NCBI GenBank assembly: GCA_949358305.1
Contig: OX442314.1
Location: 682,001 to 746,000 of the forward strand
DNA length: 64,000 bases
Direction of reading: 5' to 3'
Source of the DNA: Strigamia acuminata
Taxonomy: Eukaryota; Arthropoda; Chilopoda; Geophilomorpha; Linotaeniidae
Shown here: one piece after another, positions 13,601 through 28,600 of the stretch
Numbering within the stretch: the stretch's first letter is position 1
Layout: every line of letters begins with the position of its first letter
Translations under genes and position numbers: made by a program
Notes under the pieces: model-generated
The model's database searches: none
Seen by the model: the letters and a program-made list of their open reading frames with translations, nothing else
What the model was told of the DNA's origin: nothing

Positions 13601-16600
13601 CCAACTTTGAAATATAGATGGCGCCACTGTTTTCCCATAGAAACCCATGTTAACCGAGATGTTAACCCATGTTAATTCGTTTTTCAAGTTTATCTGGCTG
13701 AAAAATGAGTCTTTGCCGTTTTTATTCAAAATAGTATGAAAATTATTCATAAAATAAATATTTTGAAGACCCAACTGCGTTAAATGCGACACCGTACCCC
13801 TAACACCATCCATTCCATAAAATAAGAAAATTGAAAAAAAAAAAAACAAGAAAAATTTTTCAAGAATTAAAAATAAAATAAAATTTCTCATTTATTATAA
13901 ACAATTTTTGAAATAGTTAAACGAAATTACTCTTCAGGTTTTTCGACGGTAAACAATCAAGGACATGCCCGCCTGTGATCGCTCGAAAGCGGCATAATTT
14001 AATCCGAGGAGGGTAAAAGTTTGATAAAAATTACAAAAATTTGAATTTTTTCTAATTTAAATTTTAGCATAGGAATAACCTGATATTTGAATTCTCCAGA
14101 CTCAACTTAGTGGGTAATATATTTTTAATCCAGCAAATTGAATAAAATTGGAGCAATTTGGAGACACGCAAAAATTGCTTCTTTTCTGGCTTGCACATAA
14201 AAAAATTAAAATTTGTACGATATGGCGCTGTAGAACATGAAAACAGTAGCGCCATCTATATTTCAAAGTTGGCGCGAACTAAGAGTTACAAACCCTCTTA
14301 AAAAAAGCAAAGAAAAATAAAGATTTCACTCACTCGCTGTAACTGCTCGTCAGTTGATTGACGCGATCCTTGATCTGCTTGTGCGCCGCGTCCGACAGCA
14401 CGTTCGTGGACACCAGCACGCTCGAGGACGACAAATGCAGCGCGGACAAGTTGTTTTGCAGGGAATTAGCCTCGCTTTCGATCATTTTCAGCTCCTTCTC
14501 CAGCTCCACGAGCTGCGATTTGCCGACGGACGGTCGCGCGGACTTGGTTCGCTGCTCGCACGACGCGATCGCCGCGTCCATTTCGCGCGCGACCGCCTCG
14601 AACTTGTTCCACTTGACGAGGAGGTCCTGCAGGCCCGTGGTGGTCACGTCGGTCTTGTGGCAAAGGTCCCGCCACTTGTGGTTGATGGACTCGAGGTGTT
14701 TGTTGACGAGCGTGCGGCTCTGGAAGTCGGCGCTCGACTCGACGGCGCGCGCGCAACACTTGAGCTCGTCGATCGCGTCTCGGTATTTCGTCAGGTTTTG
14801 CGCGTTGCTTTTGCTGAGTTTGAGGTTCTCTTCCGCCTCGTGGACGGAGTTGACGGTTCTGTCGGCCGCGTCGTGCGCGGCCAGTTTGTCGCGCATTTCG
14901 TTCACTTTGCGGATGAGTTGGTGCCAGGATTTCGCGTTCGTTTCCATCGTCTGTTCGCGGTCCTTTGCTTGCGATAGGACTTCTTCGAGTTGCTGTTGAG
15001 GAGAAATGAATGAATGAATGAATGAATGAATAAAACTTTTGAATTCGGACCTTTTGTAGGGATTCGAGGCTGGTTTGCAGATATGCTTTTTCTTCGCGGG
15101 TCAGTGTGGACATGATGATGTGAGCGACGGCCACGACTCGGTCTAAATGCTCGGTTTGGCGGGGTCCTTCGCGGAAGAATTCCTTTGAAAGTAATTTAAT
15201 GTTAAGAAAATTCGATTCGGCGTTGCATTTCTAAGGCCGGCTTGAGGAGTAACACGTTTTCGGATCTTGTAGATGTGTTGTTTCGACATTTTTGGATTCC
15301 TAAGGAGGTTTTTCTGTTGTAAAATGCATTTTTGCACATTAGAGATGCACTTTTTCGTCAAAATGTGCATTTTTGCACGTTAGGAGATGTATTATATCGC
15401 CTAAATTTGTAGTTTTTAAATCTAAATTTGCATTTTTTCATTCTAAATTGTATTTTTGCACATTATGAGATGCATTTTTTCATCCTAAATTGCACTTTTT
15501 CGTCAAAATATGCATTTTTGCACGTTAGGAGATGCATTATATCGCCTAAATTTGCATTTTTGTACGTTAAGAGATGCATTATTTCGTCTAAATTTGCGTT
15601 TATTCATTCTAAATTGCATTTTTTTGTTTTTAAATCAAAATTTGCATTTTTTAAATCTAAATATGCATTTTTTCCAATTTTTCCAATCCATCAAGCCAGC
15701 CCTCTCCATTTCGGCGCATTTCATTTACCCTGTGCTCTTTCAAATCGTTATTAATGTTCTCGTAGTCGATTCCATCGTGCGTCGTCTGCAACTTGACCTT
15801 AGCCAGCTCGATCCAGGCGACAAGTCGCTCCTGACAGTTGTGATACTCGTTCCTAGACTCCAGCGCCGCGTTCAAATACTTCTCCTGCTCCTGCAGCGCC
15901 GTCGGTAACGTCTGCGCCAACGCTTTGGCCCGGCTCGACTGCTCGTGCACCGTCACCGGCAAAACATCCACATCGTAATCCCGCAACAATTTATCCTCGA
16001 CCGAGCGCAACTTTGCCAACAAACCGTCGATTTCAGCCGCCAAATTCTAATAAAATGAAAATAAAAATAAAAATTGAAAAAAAATCGATTTTTACTTTCA
16101 TATTACCATATTTTACCAGTCTGAGCCGCAGCTCTTAATCGAGGGCGGCTCTTATAACAATTGTTTATCATATTTTGATTGGAATTTCAATCTTTTCATT
16201 GAAATTTCACTTTTTCCATTGAAAATAACTTTTTTTCCATTAAAAATTCACTTTTTTTACATTGAAAATTCACTTTTTTTCATTGAAATTTTACCTTTTT
16301 CCATTGAAATTTCATCCTTTTCCATTGAAATTTCACTTTTTTCCATTAAAATTTCACTTTTTCGATTAAAATTTTATTATTCAGTAAAGATTTAATTTTT
16401 TCCATCAAAATTTTAATTTTTTCTTTTAAAATTTCAGTTTTTTCCATTAAAATTTCATTTTTTTTTATTATTAAATTTTCACTTTTTTCATTAAAATTTT
16501 ATTTTTTAGTAAAATTTTAATTTTTTCCAATAAAATTTTAATTTTTTCCATCAAAATTTTAATTTTTTCTCTTAAAATTACAGTTTTTTCCATTAAAATT

Positions 16601-19600
16601 TCATTTTTTTAATTAAATTTTCACTTTTTTCATTAAAATTTTATTTTTCAGTGAAATTTTAATTTTTTCCATCAAAATTTTAATTTTTTCCATCAAAATT
16701 TTAATTTTTTCCATCAAAATTTTTACTTTTTTCCATTAAAATTTCATTTTTTTGATTAAAATTTCACTTTTTTCATTAAAATTTTATTTTTTAGTAAAAT
16801 TTTAATTTTTTCATTAAAATTTTAATTAACAATCTTAATCAATATAACACGATAAAACCAAATAATCACTTTGTGTTTTTTGAGCTCCTCGTTGACGCTA
16901 CTCGTGTCGAGCGTGAGCAACGGCTGACACTTGACGCTCGCCTCGCACGCGTGCAATTTATCCAAAATCTCTTCCAACTCGACCCGCATCCGGTTGAACA
17001 CTGCAGCGAGGCCTTCGTGCTCCGACTTGTTCTTCTCGACCGTCCTCTTCAGTTCGTTCAGATCCATTTTGAGGCGCTGCAGTCGCTCCATGATGAAGTT
17101 GTGGTCCAGCGCGGACCCCTCGGCGCCGATCTGCTGTCCCTTGTCGGACGCCGTCACCAAATTCGCTTCGCAGTCGTTGAGTTTGCTCATGAGTTCGTGG
17201 TAGCGCCGGATCTTGTCCGACACGGAGTCGTCGCAGTCCTCGATCGATTGGACGACGCGGGTGTTGTCTTTGATCGCGGCGTCGATGTCGGCGATCAACG
17301 AGTGGAATTGTTGTCGCAACGCGACCGAATGTTTCATTTTCCCCGTTTGGATTTCGATTTGGTGGGTTAGGTCCGTCAGTTGGTTGTTGAGTGATTGCAG
17401 TTCGGATGTTTGCAGGGAGGTTTGTTTTTCTAGGCCGTTTACTCGATGCTGTAAAGTGTCCGCATCTTTTCCGACAACCTGAGGTGGATTTTGAAAAAAT
17501 GGAATTTAGAGTTCATTTTATACATTGTTTTCGGTTGTGCAGGCGCAATTAAGCATTAAAAAAACATTTCTACGCATAAATTGCATGTTTTCTGTGTAAT
17601 AATGTATAAAACTACATTTTTTTATGTTACAAAAATCAAAAAATGCATTTTTATGTTTATAAAATGTCTAAAAATGCATTTTTATGTAAATAAAATGTCT
17701 AAAAATGCATTTTTATGTATTTTATGTATTTTAAAAATGTATTTAAAAAAATTATTAATGTATTTTTATGTAAAAAAAAATGTCTAAAAATGCATTTTTA
17801 TGAAAAATACTGTCTAAAACTGCATTTTTATGAGAAAAACTGTCTAAAAGTGCATTTTTATGAAAAAAACTGTCTAAAAATGTGTATAACGCATTTTTAT
17901 GTTTAAAAATGTATTTAAAAAAAATCAAAAAATGCATTTTTATGTAACAATGTCTAAAAATGCATTTTTATGTAACAATGTCTAAAAATGCATTTTTATG
18001 TAACAATGTCTAAAAATGCATTTTTATGTAACAATGTCTAAAAATGCATTTTTATGTTTAAAAATTGTATTTAAAAACATCAAAAAATGCATTTTTATGT
18101 AAATAAAATGTCTAAAAGTCCAAACTCGCTGTTTAAAAGCGCGTCAGTACAGTATTTGCTATTTTCATCGCATTTTATTCCATTTCTTTTCACCTGACAC
18201 GCTTCCAACGCTTCCTGCGCATCCTTGACGCTGTGACTCAAAGGACGATTCAGATTCTTCAACTGCAACTGCAACTGCGCCAACCGCGTCAAACATTCGC
18301 CCAGTTCCCTGTCCTGCTGTTGCCGCGAATCCACCATCAGCTCGAGCGCCTTCACTTTCTCCTCCACCAGATTCTTCACCCTGCAATCCATCCACCAAAA
18401 ATCAAAAACATTCAAAAACATTCCCAATCCACAGGTACCGGGAAACCGGTTGAAAAATCACTGAACCAGGAACCGGGAAATTAGAAAAAAAATAACCAGT
18501 AACCGGTTCCGTCCAAAATTGTCAAAACGTTGCTGAAAGGTCATTTTCGTCATTGAAACCTTACGTTTTGTAATGTTTCAATGATGAAAATGGCTATTTT
18601 AGACAAAAAACAGCCATTTTTACTATGAAAAATGGTTAAAAAGGGCCAATTTTGACGAAAAACAGCCATTTTTACCATGAAAATAGCTAAAAATGGCCAT
18701 TTTTGACGAAATACGACCATTTTTGACGAAATACAACCATTTATGACAAAAAACGGCCATTTTTGATATAAAAAGGCTATTTTCACCATGAAAAATGGCT
18801 AAAAATAGCCTTTTTTGACAAAAAAAATAGCCATTTTTGACGAAAAACAGCCGTTTTTGACGAAAAAGAGCCATTTTTGACAATGAACGACTAGTTTTAC
18901 CATGAAAAATGTCTCAAAAGGGCCATTTTTGACGAAAAACGGCCATTTCTGATGAAAACGGCTATTTTTACCATAAAAAATGGCTAAAAATAGCCTTTTT
19001 TGACGAAAAACTGCTAGTTTAACCGTGAAAAATGTCTCAAAATGACCATTTTTGACGAAATACACCCATTTCTGATAAAAACGGTCATTTTTACCATGAA
19101 AAATGGCTAAAAACGGCCATTTTTATCCATTTTTCGTCGCCTGAGACCTGACCTTTTTTAGTCCCAAGAGTATCGATTTCCCGGGAGTACCGGCCATTTT
19201 GGTACCTCGTACCGAGAATTAAAAAAAAGACGGAAAAACAGAAACCCTATTTGTTACCTGTGGAACTTGTCCCTCAAGTTGTCCGTCTGTCCCTGCAGCG
19301 CGAACTGATTCGATTCCGTCACTTCCGCCTTAATGTCGTCCGTCAGTCCCTCCAAGAGCGACATCTCCCCGTCCACAACGTCCGCTTCTTCCAACAGCGC
19401 TCTGTATTTGGCCAGTTGTTCTTCGATGATGTTCACGGCGGACGTCGGACGCACTTCCGAGCTGAGCGACACCTCCGCTTGCGACGTCCACTGCTTGCAC
19501 TTGGCGAAAAGCGCTTCGTATTTCTGTCGCTTGCTCAGTCCGTCGCTCAGTTTGGCGAGGCGTTCTTGCAGGCTCGTTTTCACGTTGAGTAACGCAGTCT

Positions 19601-22600
19601 CCAGATCTGAAAGAAATTATTTTAGATTGAAAAATTTTTTATTTTGAATATTTTTTCCGTTTACCGTTCATGGCGGACTCGAAGTCCGGCTGCTCTTTGC
19701 CGGGTAGTTCCTGTCGCAGCGAGGTGGCGTCTTGTCTCAGAGGTTCGATCTTGGTGCATTCGTAACGCTCCACTTCGTTTTCGTATCTCTGCAAGTGCAA
19801 TTTATTTTGATTAGGGTTATTTGTGCATTTAGTTCATGGAAAACGCAATTTTTTGTATTTTTGCACACAAAAACACATAGGGCGCGGTCAAAGTTTCTGT
19901 TTTTAGTCATTTTACCGTTTTTATCGTTTCTCTAAAGGAATGAACGTCACAAACGGCCAAAACCCGTCGCCAAAATCCACAAAAACGCTGGAGTTGTTTT
20001 TGAAATGGTTTGTGCCAGGTTTTGGCTTTTACAACCAAATTCAAAATGGCTGCCTCGAAAGTTAGCGCATGGAAAGGCAGTTTTTTCGAAATTTTGCACA
20101 CAAAACTAATAGGGCGCGTTCAAAGTTTTTGTTTTTAGTGATTTTACCGTTTTTATAAACGGATGAACATCAGAAAAACCACAAAAACCACAAAAACCAC
20201 GCTGGAGTTGTTTTTGTGCCAGGTTTTGGTTTTTACAACCAAATTCCAAATGGCTGCCTCGAAAGTTAGATCGAGGGGTGAGACTTTCAAGTGTCGTAAA
20301 TACTTTCATGCGAAGCATCCACCGCCCAAAATGTGAGTAAATGCTAAATTTTGTGTCAATAAGGTGGCCACGACCACAATTCGTCGGCTGAATGGAAAAA
20401 AAGGAATTTTTATGCATTACAGTATGTACTCGTACGAGCAAAAACGGCGTAACAAACGGGCCTAAAAACGAACATATCCATGGTTAATCGCGTTTTTGTT
20501 TTTGCATATACAAACAGAAACATTGAACGCACCGATGATTTTCGAATAAAATCTGCATTTTTGCACACGGAAAACGGACTTTTTCTTATAAAATGACAAT
20601 TTTCGCTCATAAATTTGCAGTTTTTTGTATTAAATCTGCATTTTTGAACACGAAAACGGACTTTTTCATATAAAATGAAAATTTCAAATCATAAATTTGC
20701 AGTTTTTAAATTAAATTTGCAGGTTTTTGTATTAAATCTGCATTTTTTGTATTAAATCTGCATTTTTGCACACGAAAACGAACTTTTTCGTATAAAATGA
20801 CAATTTTCGCTCATAAATTTGCAGTTTTTGTATTAAATCTGCAGGTTTTTGTATTAAATCTGCATTTTTTTGCATTAAATTTGCAGTTTTTGTATTAAAT
20901 CTGCATTTTTGTACACGAAAACGGACTTTTTCGTATAAAATGACAATTTTTACACACAAAAAACCATTTTTTCCGAATAAATCTGAATTGATTTCGTATG
21001 AAATACAATTATACAACATACAATTAATATTTTACGTCATATCTTCGTAAAATTCATTCTACACACACAAAAATGCAGTTTTGCATAGAAAACAATTTTT
21101 TCTTCCGCACCTTATACGTGTCAAATATCCGTTCGAAAGTAGTGGATTGAAGAAACGCCTTTTCCTCGCTGCTGCCCCCAAACTGTTTTTCCTGCAACCA
21201 CTGGATAGCGGCCGCCAGATTCCTCTCGAACTGCTGTCTCCGTCCCAACGCTTCGGCCAACTCGTCCAACTTCTCCTTGAGCACGTTCTGCAGCTTGGCC
21301 GCTTTCTCCTTCAGCGTGTCCAACGCGTGAAACAAATGATCCTTCTCGTACCCGTCCAAATCCGTCCCCATCGAATCGATCTGCCTCGATATCGTCTCGA
21401 TCACCAATCGCTTATTCTCGACATCTCGTTTAATCGACTGGAAAAAAAAAATTTAAAAAAAAAAATTATTTTTAAAAAGAAAAATCAATCGTTGCTAGGG
21501 CCCTTCTTTAATTCCCGGTTCCCCGTACCAAAATGGCCGGTACTCCCAGAAAATCGCTATTCCCGGGACTAAAAAATCGGGCGTTTTTCGTCAAAAATGG
21601 GCATTTTTAGCCATTTTTCAATGTAAAAATGGCCGATTTTTGTCAAAAATGGGCATTTTTAGCCATTTTTCCATGTAAAAATGGCCGATTTTTATCAAAA
21701 ATGGGCATTTTTAGCCATTTTTCAATGTAAAAATGGCCGGTTTTCGTCAAAAATGGGCATTTTTAGCCATTTTTCAATGTAAAAATGGCCGGTTTTCATC
21801 AAAAAAGGGCATTTTTTAGCCATTTTTCAATGTTAAAATGGCTGTTTTCGTCAAAAATGGCCATTCTTCATCCAAAATGGCCACTTTTCAATGTAAAAAT
21901 GGCCGTTTTTTGTCAAAAATGGGCATTTTTAGCCATTTTTCAATGTTAAAATGGCCATTTTTGTCAAAAACAGGCCATTTTTAGTCATTTTTAGACGGAA
22001 CCGGTTATTTTTCAAATTTCCCGGTTCCCGGTTCCATGATTTTTCATCCCGGGAAATCGGTACCCCGGTACTGAAACCCTAATCGTCGCCATTTTTGCTC
22101 ACATTGACGTCCTGAATTCGCGACTCCGCATCGGCCGCGCGGAACGGAACACCCGCGTTCTCCCTCAGCGCTTTCGTGGTTTCGTTAATCCACTCTTGCG
22201 TAGTGAAAATGTCTTTGCTGATGTTGTCGGCGGCCTCTCGTATCAACTCGATCACTTGTAATTTGCGTTTCACTCGTTTCTCCAATTCGAAACATTTTTT
22301 ATCAGCATTTCTATAAAAAAAAATAATTTAAAAAAAATTAATTAATTTCGTTATAATTTTATTTTATTATTTGTTACTTGATCTGCTCTTCCACTTGCTG
22401 CGCGTCCATGCCGCCCAACTCGGGTAGAATATCGTTGGCTTTGTTCTTGAGTTCCTCCAGAACCCGTTTTTCGTTGTCGATGTCTTGGAGCAGCTCCTTG
22501 AGCGACTCCGCTTTGCGCACGCTGTCCAATCCGGTGCCGCGGTCCACGATTTCCAATTGCTTGGTCGTTTGCTCGCACCACACGTTGTGATTGCAAATCA

Positions 22601-25600
22601 GTTGTCGATATTCGTCAATGTCGATTTGGGTTTTTAATCTCAAGTTCAGCAAACTGGTCACCTGGATTAAGAAACAAAATAAATAAATACAAATTCTGTT
22701 GATTTTTTTTAGTTTTAAATTTTCGTACTTGACTTTCGAGTTGATCGAGTCGTTCCTGGAGCGACGAATCGTCGTAGTCCGGAGCTAACTGTTGTTGTCT
22801 TTGTTCGATGTCTTCTTGCGCTTGTCTTTTCTCTTCCAGTTGACTTTTCAAGTACTATGAATCAAACAATCAATTGATTAAACACTGAAATCAATTCAGA
22901 CAGCAGACGAGTCAATTTGGACTGGTCAGAAATAAAAGTACCGTATTTTACCAAATAAGAGCCGCGGCTCTTATTCAAAACGGGCACTCTGAGCTGCGGC
23001 TCTTATTACAATTGTTTACCATATTTTGATTGAAATTTCAATTTTTTCATTGAAATTTTACTTTTTCCATTAAAATTTCATTTTTTTCCATTAAAATTTC
23101 ACTTTTTTCCATTGAAATTTCACTTTTTTAAATTAAAATTTCACTTTATCCATTGAAATTTAATTTTTTCCATTGAAATTTCACTTTTTTCCATTGAAAT
23201 TTCACTTTTTTCCATTGAAATTTCACTTTTTTCCAATGAAATTTCACTTATTTTGATTACAATTTCATTTCTTTTAATTTTTTCCTTTGAAATTTCACTG
23301 TTTTTTTAAAAAAATCTAAATAACCATCATCATCGACGAATGTTTCATTAACCGTTTCCTGTTTGGTTACAAAAGCCCTCGAATAGTAGCCGCGGCTGCT
23401 ATTCGAGGGCGGCTACAAAGCGAGGATGACTCTTAATCGGTAAAATATGGTATATGCCAATTTTATAGATTTTTGACGCAAAAATAAACCTTTTACGTGC
23501 AAAAATAAGCCTTTTTACACGAAAAACGGACGTAAGCGGACCTTTTTTGATGAAAAAGTGGACAAAAATTGCATATTTTAAGTGAAATATTTTTTCCTCA
23601 AGGGTAATGCCAGTCCAACCCCGAATAAATGAACTTTTTAAATTTTTCCTAATCGCATTTTACTTGAATTTCATTAATTTCGCTCTGGCCCACTTCATTT
23701 CTAAGTCTCGAAGGCTTGGCTTTGTGCGTGACGAGCGCGGCGTCTTGTTCGGAGATCCATTTGCTCAATTCTTCTCGACATCTTTCCAATTCTTCCCATT
23801 CGTTGACGATCCGGCTGATGTTCGTCTGCGCGTTATCGGCCTAAAGAAGAAAAAAAATTAAAAAAAATTTTTTTTCTCCAAATTTTATGCAAATTTTATG
23901 CAAATTTGTACTTGATCGATCATGTCTTCCAATCGCAAGCGCACCGACGTTTCCTTCTCGGATATGAGAGCGGGAATGGCGCCCTCTGGACTGCTGGGCC
24001 GACTCAGGGACGCCGTTGCGTCCTCGCAGCACTGGATCGCAACTTGGAGTCGCTGTTTCTCCACGTTCAGTTTGTTGCACACGTTCTAGATCGATCGCAT
24101 TATTAGATATTGGATATTATTAGATAATAAAAAGGGATTTACCCGAATGGAGTTTTGGTGGTTCCTCGCTTCTTCCAGACTGAGGTGAGTCACTTTGGCA
24201 AAATCTGCTTCGATCGAATTCAGATTGTTGTTGATCAAATCCAACGTGTCCTCGTATTCGCGAAACTTTTGACACGAGTCCTGAAGCCGTTTCTAAAAAT
24301 GGAATACATTTTTAAATCCTTTTTATTCCTTTTTTTTGCTCGAAACTCCATTTTACGCATTAAAAATTCATTTCTACGCGTGAAAAATACAAATTTACAC
24401 ATTAAAAATTTATTTTTACACGTTGAAATGCTTGTTTACGCCTTAAATGTACATTTTTACATCTTAAAATGCATGTTTACGCCTTAAATTTACATTTTTA
24501 CGCCTTAAATGTATATTTTTACACCTTGAAATGCATATTTACGCCTTAAATGAGCACTTTTACACCTTGAAATGCATGTTTACGCCTTAAATGTACATTT
24601 TTACGCCTTAAATATACATTTTTACACAATAAAATGCATGTTTACGCCTTAAATGTATATTTTTACGCCTTAAATGTACATTTTTACGTCTTAAATGTGC
24701 ATTTTTACACATTGAAATGCATGTTTACACCTTAAATGTACATTTTTACACCTAGAAATGCATGTTTACGCCTTAAATGTGCATTTTGACACCTTGAAAT
24801 GCATGTTTACGCCTTAAATGTACATTTTTACGCCTTAAATGTACATTTTTACACATTAAAATGCATGTTTATGCCTTAAATATACATTTTTACACAATAA
24901 AATGCATGTTTACGCCTTAAATGTATATTTTTACGCCTTAAATGTACATTTTTACGTCTTAAATGTGCATTTTTACACATTGAAATGCATGTTTACACCT
25001 TAAATGTACATTTTTACACCTAGAAATGCATGTTTACGCCTTAAATGTGCATTTTGACACCTTGAAATGCATGTTTACGCCTTAAATGTACATTTTTACG
25101 CCTTAAATGTACATTTTTACGCCTTAAATGTACATTTTTACACATTAAAATGCATGTTTATGCCTTAAATGTATATTTTTACGCCTTAAATGTGCATTTT
25201 TACACCTTGAAATGCATGTTTACGCCTTAAATGTGCATTTTTACACCTTGCAATGCATGTTTACGTCTTAAATGTACATCTTTCTACCTTAATTGTGCAC
25301 TTTTACTCATTAAAACTAATTTTATCTGCCATTTGAATTAAAATGTAATACCAGTATTTGATTAGCCGTTTTCAGAAGAGCGTCGTAACTTTCTTGAACG
25401 TTGGTGAGTTGTTGTTGAATTTCCGTGCACACGTTATTAGCCACGTCTTGGTAGCGGTCGATCAGTCCGTTTCCTTTGGCTCGCAGGTCGTCTATCGTCG
25501 ATTGATAACATCGAACTTCCGCCAACATAATCTGTCAAAAACGTTCATTCATTTACTAATAAATTCTTCGAGTTGATTTTACACAGGTTTTACTTCGTGT

Positions 25601-28600
25601 TGGGAGATTAATTCCTGAGTTTGCGCCAGTGAATTCACGTAGAGTGAATTGTTGGCCATGAGTTGAAACGAAGTGTGCAACATCCACTTTTCTGTTTCCT
25701 GCAATCCGGTGTGATAGTCTTGGAATTCTTGCAGGTCATTTGCAAGGTGGGAAATGATGTCCTGAGATTAAATACACATTTAGGAAAAACAGCAACGGGT
25801 ATCAAAGGTGTAGCGAGGTAATTTGGCGCCACCAAGTACTGAAAATGGCACTTTTTACAATAAATTGGCACTTTTTAGATGAAAAATTGCCATTTTTAGA
25901 CCAAAATTGCCATTTTTAGACCAAAATTGCCAATTTTTAAACCAAAATTGCCAATTTTTAAACCAAAATTGCCAATTTTTAAACCAAAATTGCCAATTTT
26001 TAAACCAAAATTGCCAATTTTTAAACCAAAATTGCCAATTTTTAAACCAAAATTGCCAATTTTTAAACCAAAATTGCCAATTTTTAAACCAAAATTGCCA
26101 ATTTTTAAACCAAAATTGCCAATTTTTAAACCAAAATTGCCAATTTTTAAACCAAAGTTGTCAGTTTTAGACCAAAATTGCCGTTTTTAGATCAAATTTG
26201 CCATTTTTAGACCAAAATTGCCATTTCTAAACCAAAATTGCCATTTCTAAAACAAAATTGCCATTTCTAAACCAAAATTGCACTTTTGGCACCTTTTACA
26301 ATAAATTGGCACTTTTTAGCTCTAAAATTGCACATTTTAGCTCTAAAATTGCACATTTTAGACCAAAATTGCACATTTTAGACCAAAATTGCACATTTTA
26401 GATGCAAAATTGACATTTTTAGACTAAAATTGTCATTTTTAGACTAAAATTACCATTTTTAGACCAAAATTGCCATTTTTAGACCAAAATTGCCATTTTT
26501 AGACCAAAATTGCCATTTTTAGACCAAAATTGCCATTTTCAGACACCAAAATTGCCATTTTTAAACCAAAATTGCCATTTTCAGACACCAAAATTGCCAT
26601 TTTCAGACACCAAAATTGCCATTTTTAAACCAAAATTGCCATTTTTAAACCAAAATTGCCATTTTTAAACCAAAATTGCCATTTTCAGACACCAAAATTG
26701 CCATTTTTAGACTAAAATTGCACTTTTGGCACCTTTTACAATAAATTGGCACTTTTTAGCTGCAAAATTGCCATTTTTAAACCAAAATTGCCATTTTTAG
26801 ACCAAAATTGCCATTTTTAGACACCAAAATTGCCATTTTTAGACTAAAATTGCACTTTTGGCACCTTTTACAATAAATTAGCACTTTTTAGCTGCAAAAT
26901 TGTCATTTTTAGACCAAAATTGCACATTTTAGACCAAAATTGCACTTTTTAGACCCATTTTCAGGTGTCTAAAAGTGATTGGTGGCCCCGACTCGCTACC
27001 GATCATTCCTCTCACATTGCATTTTTCCGAAACCAGTTGATGCCGTTTGTGTAAAACCTTCGCCGCTATAACAAAATTTTCATCTCCAGTTTTCGTCTGC
27101 AGTTCCTGAGCTTCGTTCTGCACATTGATCACATCTTTCTCTTTCGCTTGAATTTCGGACAACATATGCTTAAAAAAATAAATTAATTTTATTTCTAATA
27201 ACAAATCATTTTTCTTTATTATTATTATACTTTGTATCTCTCGATTTGCGTTTTCATTTCGATCGCATTCCCCAGCAAACACGGCGGCTTCGCCAACCGC
27301 GTTTCCACGTCCGTCAACCACAGCTCGATCTTGCACCGATCCTCGTTGAAGTCGCCGAGTCGAGCGAGAGCCGCTTGGAGGCGACTCACGGACTGGCTCA
27401 GCTGCAGTGCAAACGCGTCCCATCCGCGGTGCAACCCGGTGATTTCTTTGCGCAGTTCTTCCTGCTCGCTCACCGGAATCGTGTTCAGAGCGCGCGCGCC
27501 CGCCTCCGACACCGTGTGCAGCATTTGTTGACTTTCCGAGATGCGACACGAAACATCCTGCAAAAAAAAATTAATAAATAATTTTATAAAATAATAAATT
27601 TAAAAAAAAAATTTTTCTTTTAGAAAATTATTTTAGAAAATTTTTTTTAAAAAAATTAATTTTTTTTTTTACTTTGAGATTTTCTAGGCGAGTTTTGAGA
27701 ATTCCCTCGCTTCCAACCACGTCCGAATTGCCGGTCAACTTGTCGACGCATTGTTGCATCCATGCGTTGAATTCTTCCTTGGCGCGCAGGTAATTGTTGT
27801 AGTCGCCGACGCTTTTCTCCACTTTGTTCATCCAGGATTGGAGGGAGGACATGAGGTTGGAATAGGACGAGAGCAACTGTACCGTCTGGTCGCGGACGGA
27901 ACTGCTCGAGCTCAATTCGGCAAGCATTTCGCCGATGTCGCTCAGTTTCGACATTTCTTCTTTCTGGTTCTCGGCTTCGTCTAAAAAGGACTGCAAAAAA
28001 AAATAATTTAGAATATTAATAATGTAAGAATGCCAATTTGGGGGCTAAAAATTTCAATTTTGGGGTTAAAAAGTACATTTTTGCATTAATTACACATGAA
28101 AAATGCAGTTTTGCACATGAAAAATGCAGACTTGCACATGAAAAATGCAGTTTTGCATTAATTACACATGAAAAATGCAGTTTTGCATTAATTACACATG
28201 AAAAATGCAGATTTGCACATAGAAAATGCAGTTTTGCATTAATTACACATGAAAAATGCAGTTTTGCATTAATTACACATGAAAAATGCAGTTTTGCATT
28301 AATTACACATGAAAAATGCAGTTTTGCATTAATTACACATGAAAAATGCAGTTTTGCATTAATTACACATGAAAAATGCAGTTTTGCATTAATTACACAT
28401 GAAAAATGCAGTTTTGCATTAATTACACATGAAAAATGCAGTTTTGCATTAATTACACATGAAAAATGCAGTTTTGCATTAATTACACATGAAAAATGCA
28501 GTTTTGCATTAATTACACATGAAAAATGCAGTTTTGCATTAATTACACATGAAAAATGCAGTTTTGCATTAATTACACATGAAAAATGCAGTTTTGCATT

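Noticed and set aside
25907-26190. Two 87-codon plus ORFs
   Set aside because: They translate the 21-bp array in two frames and have no splice or start context.
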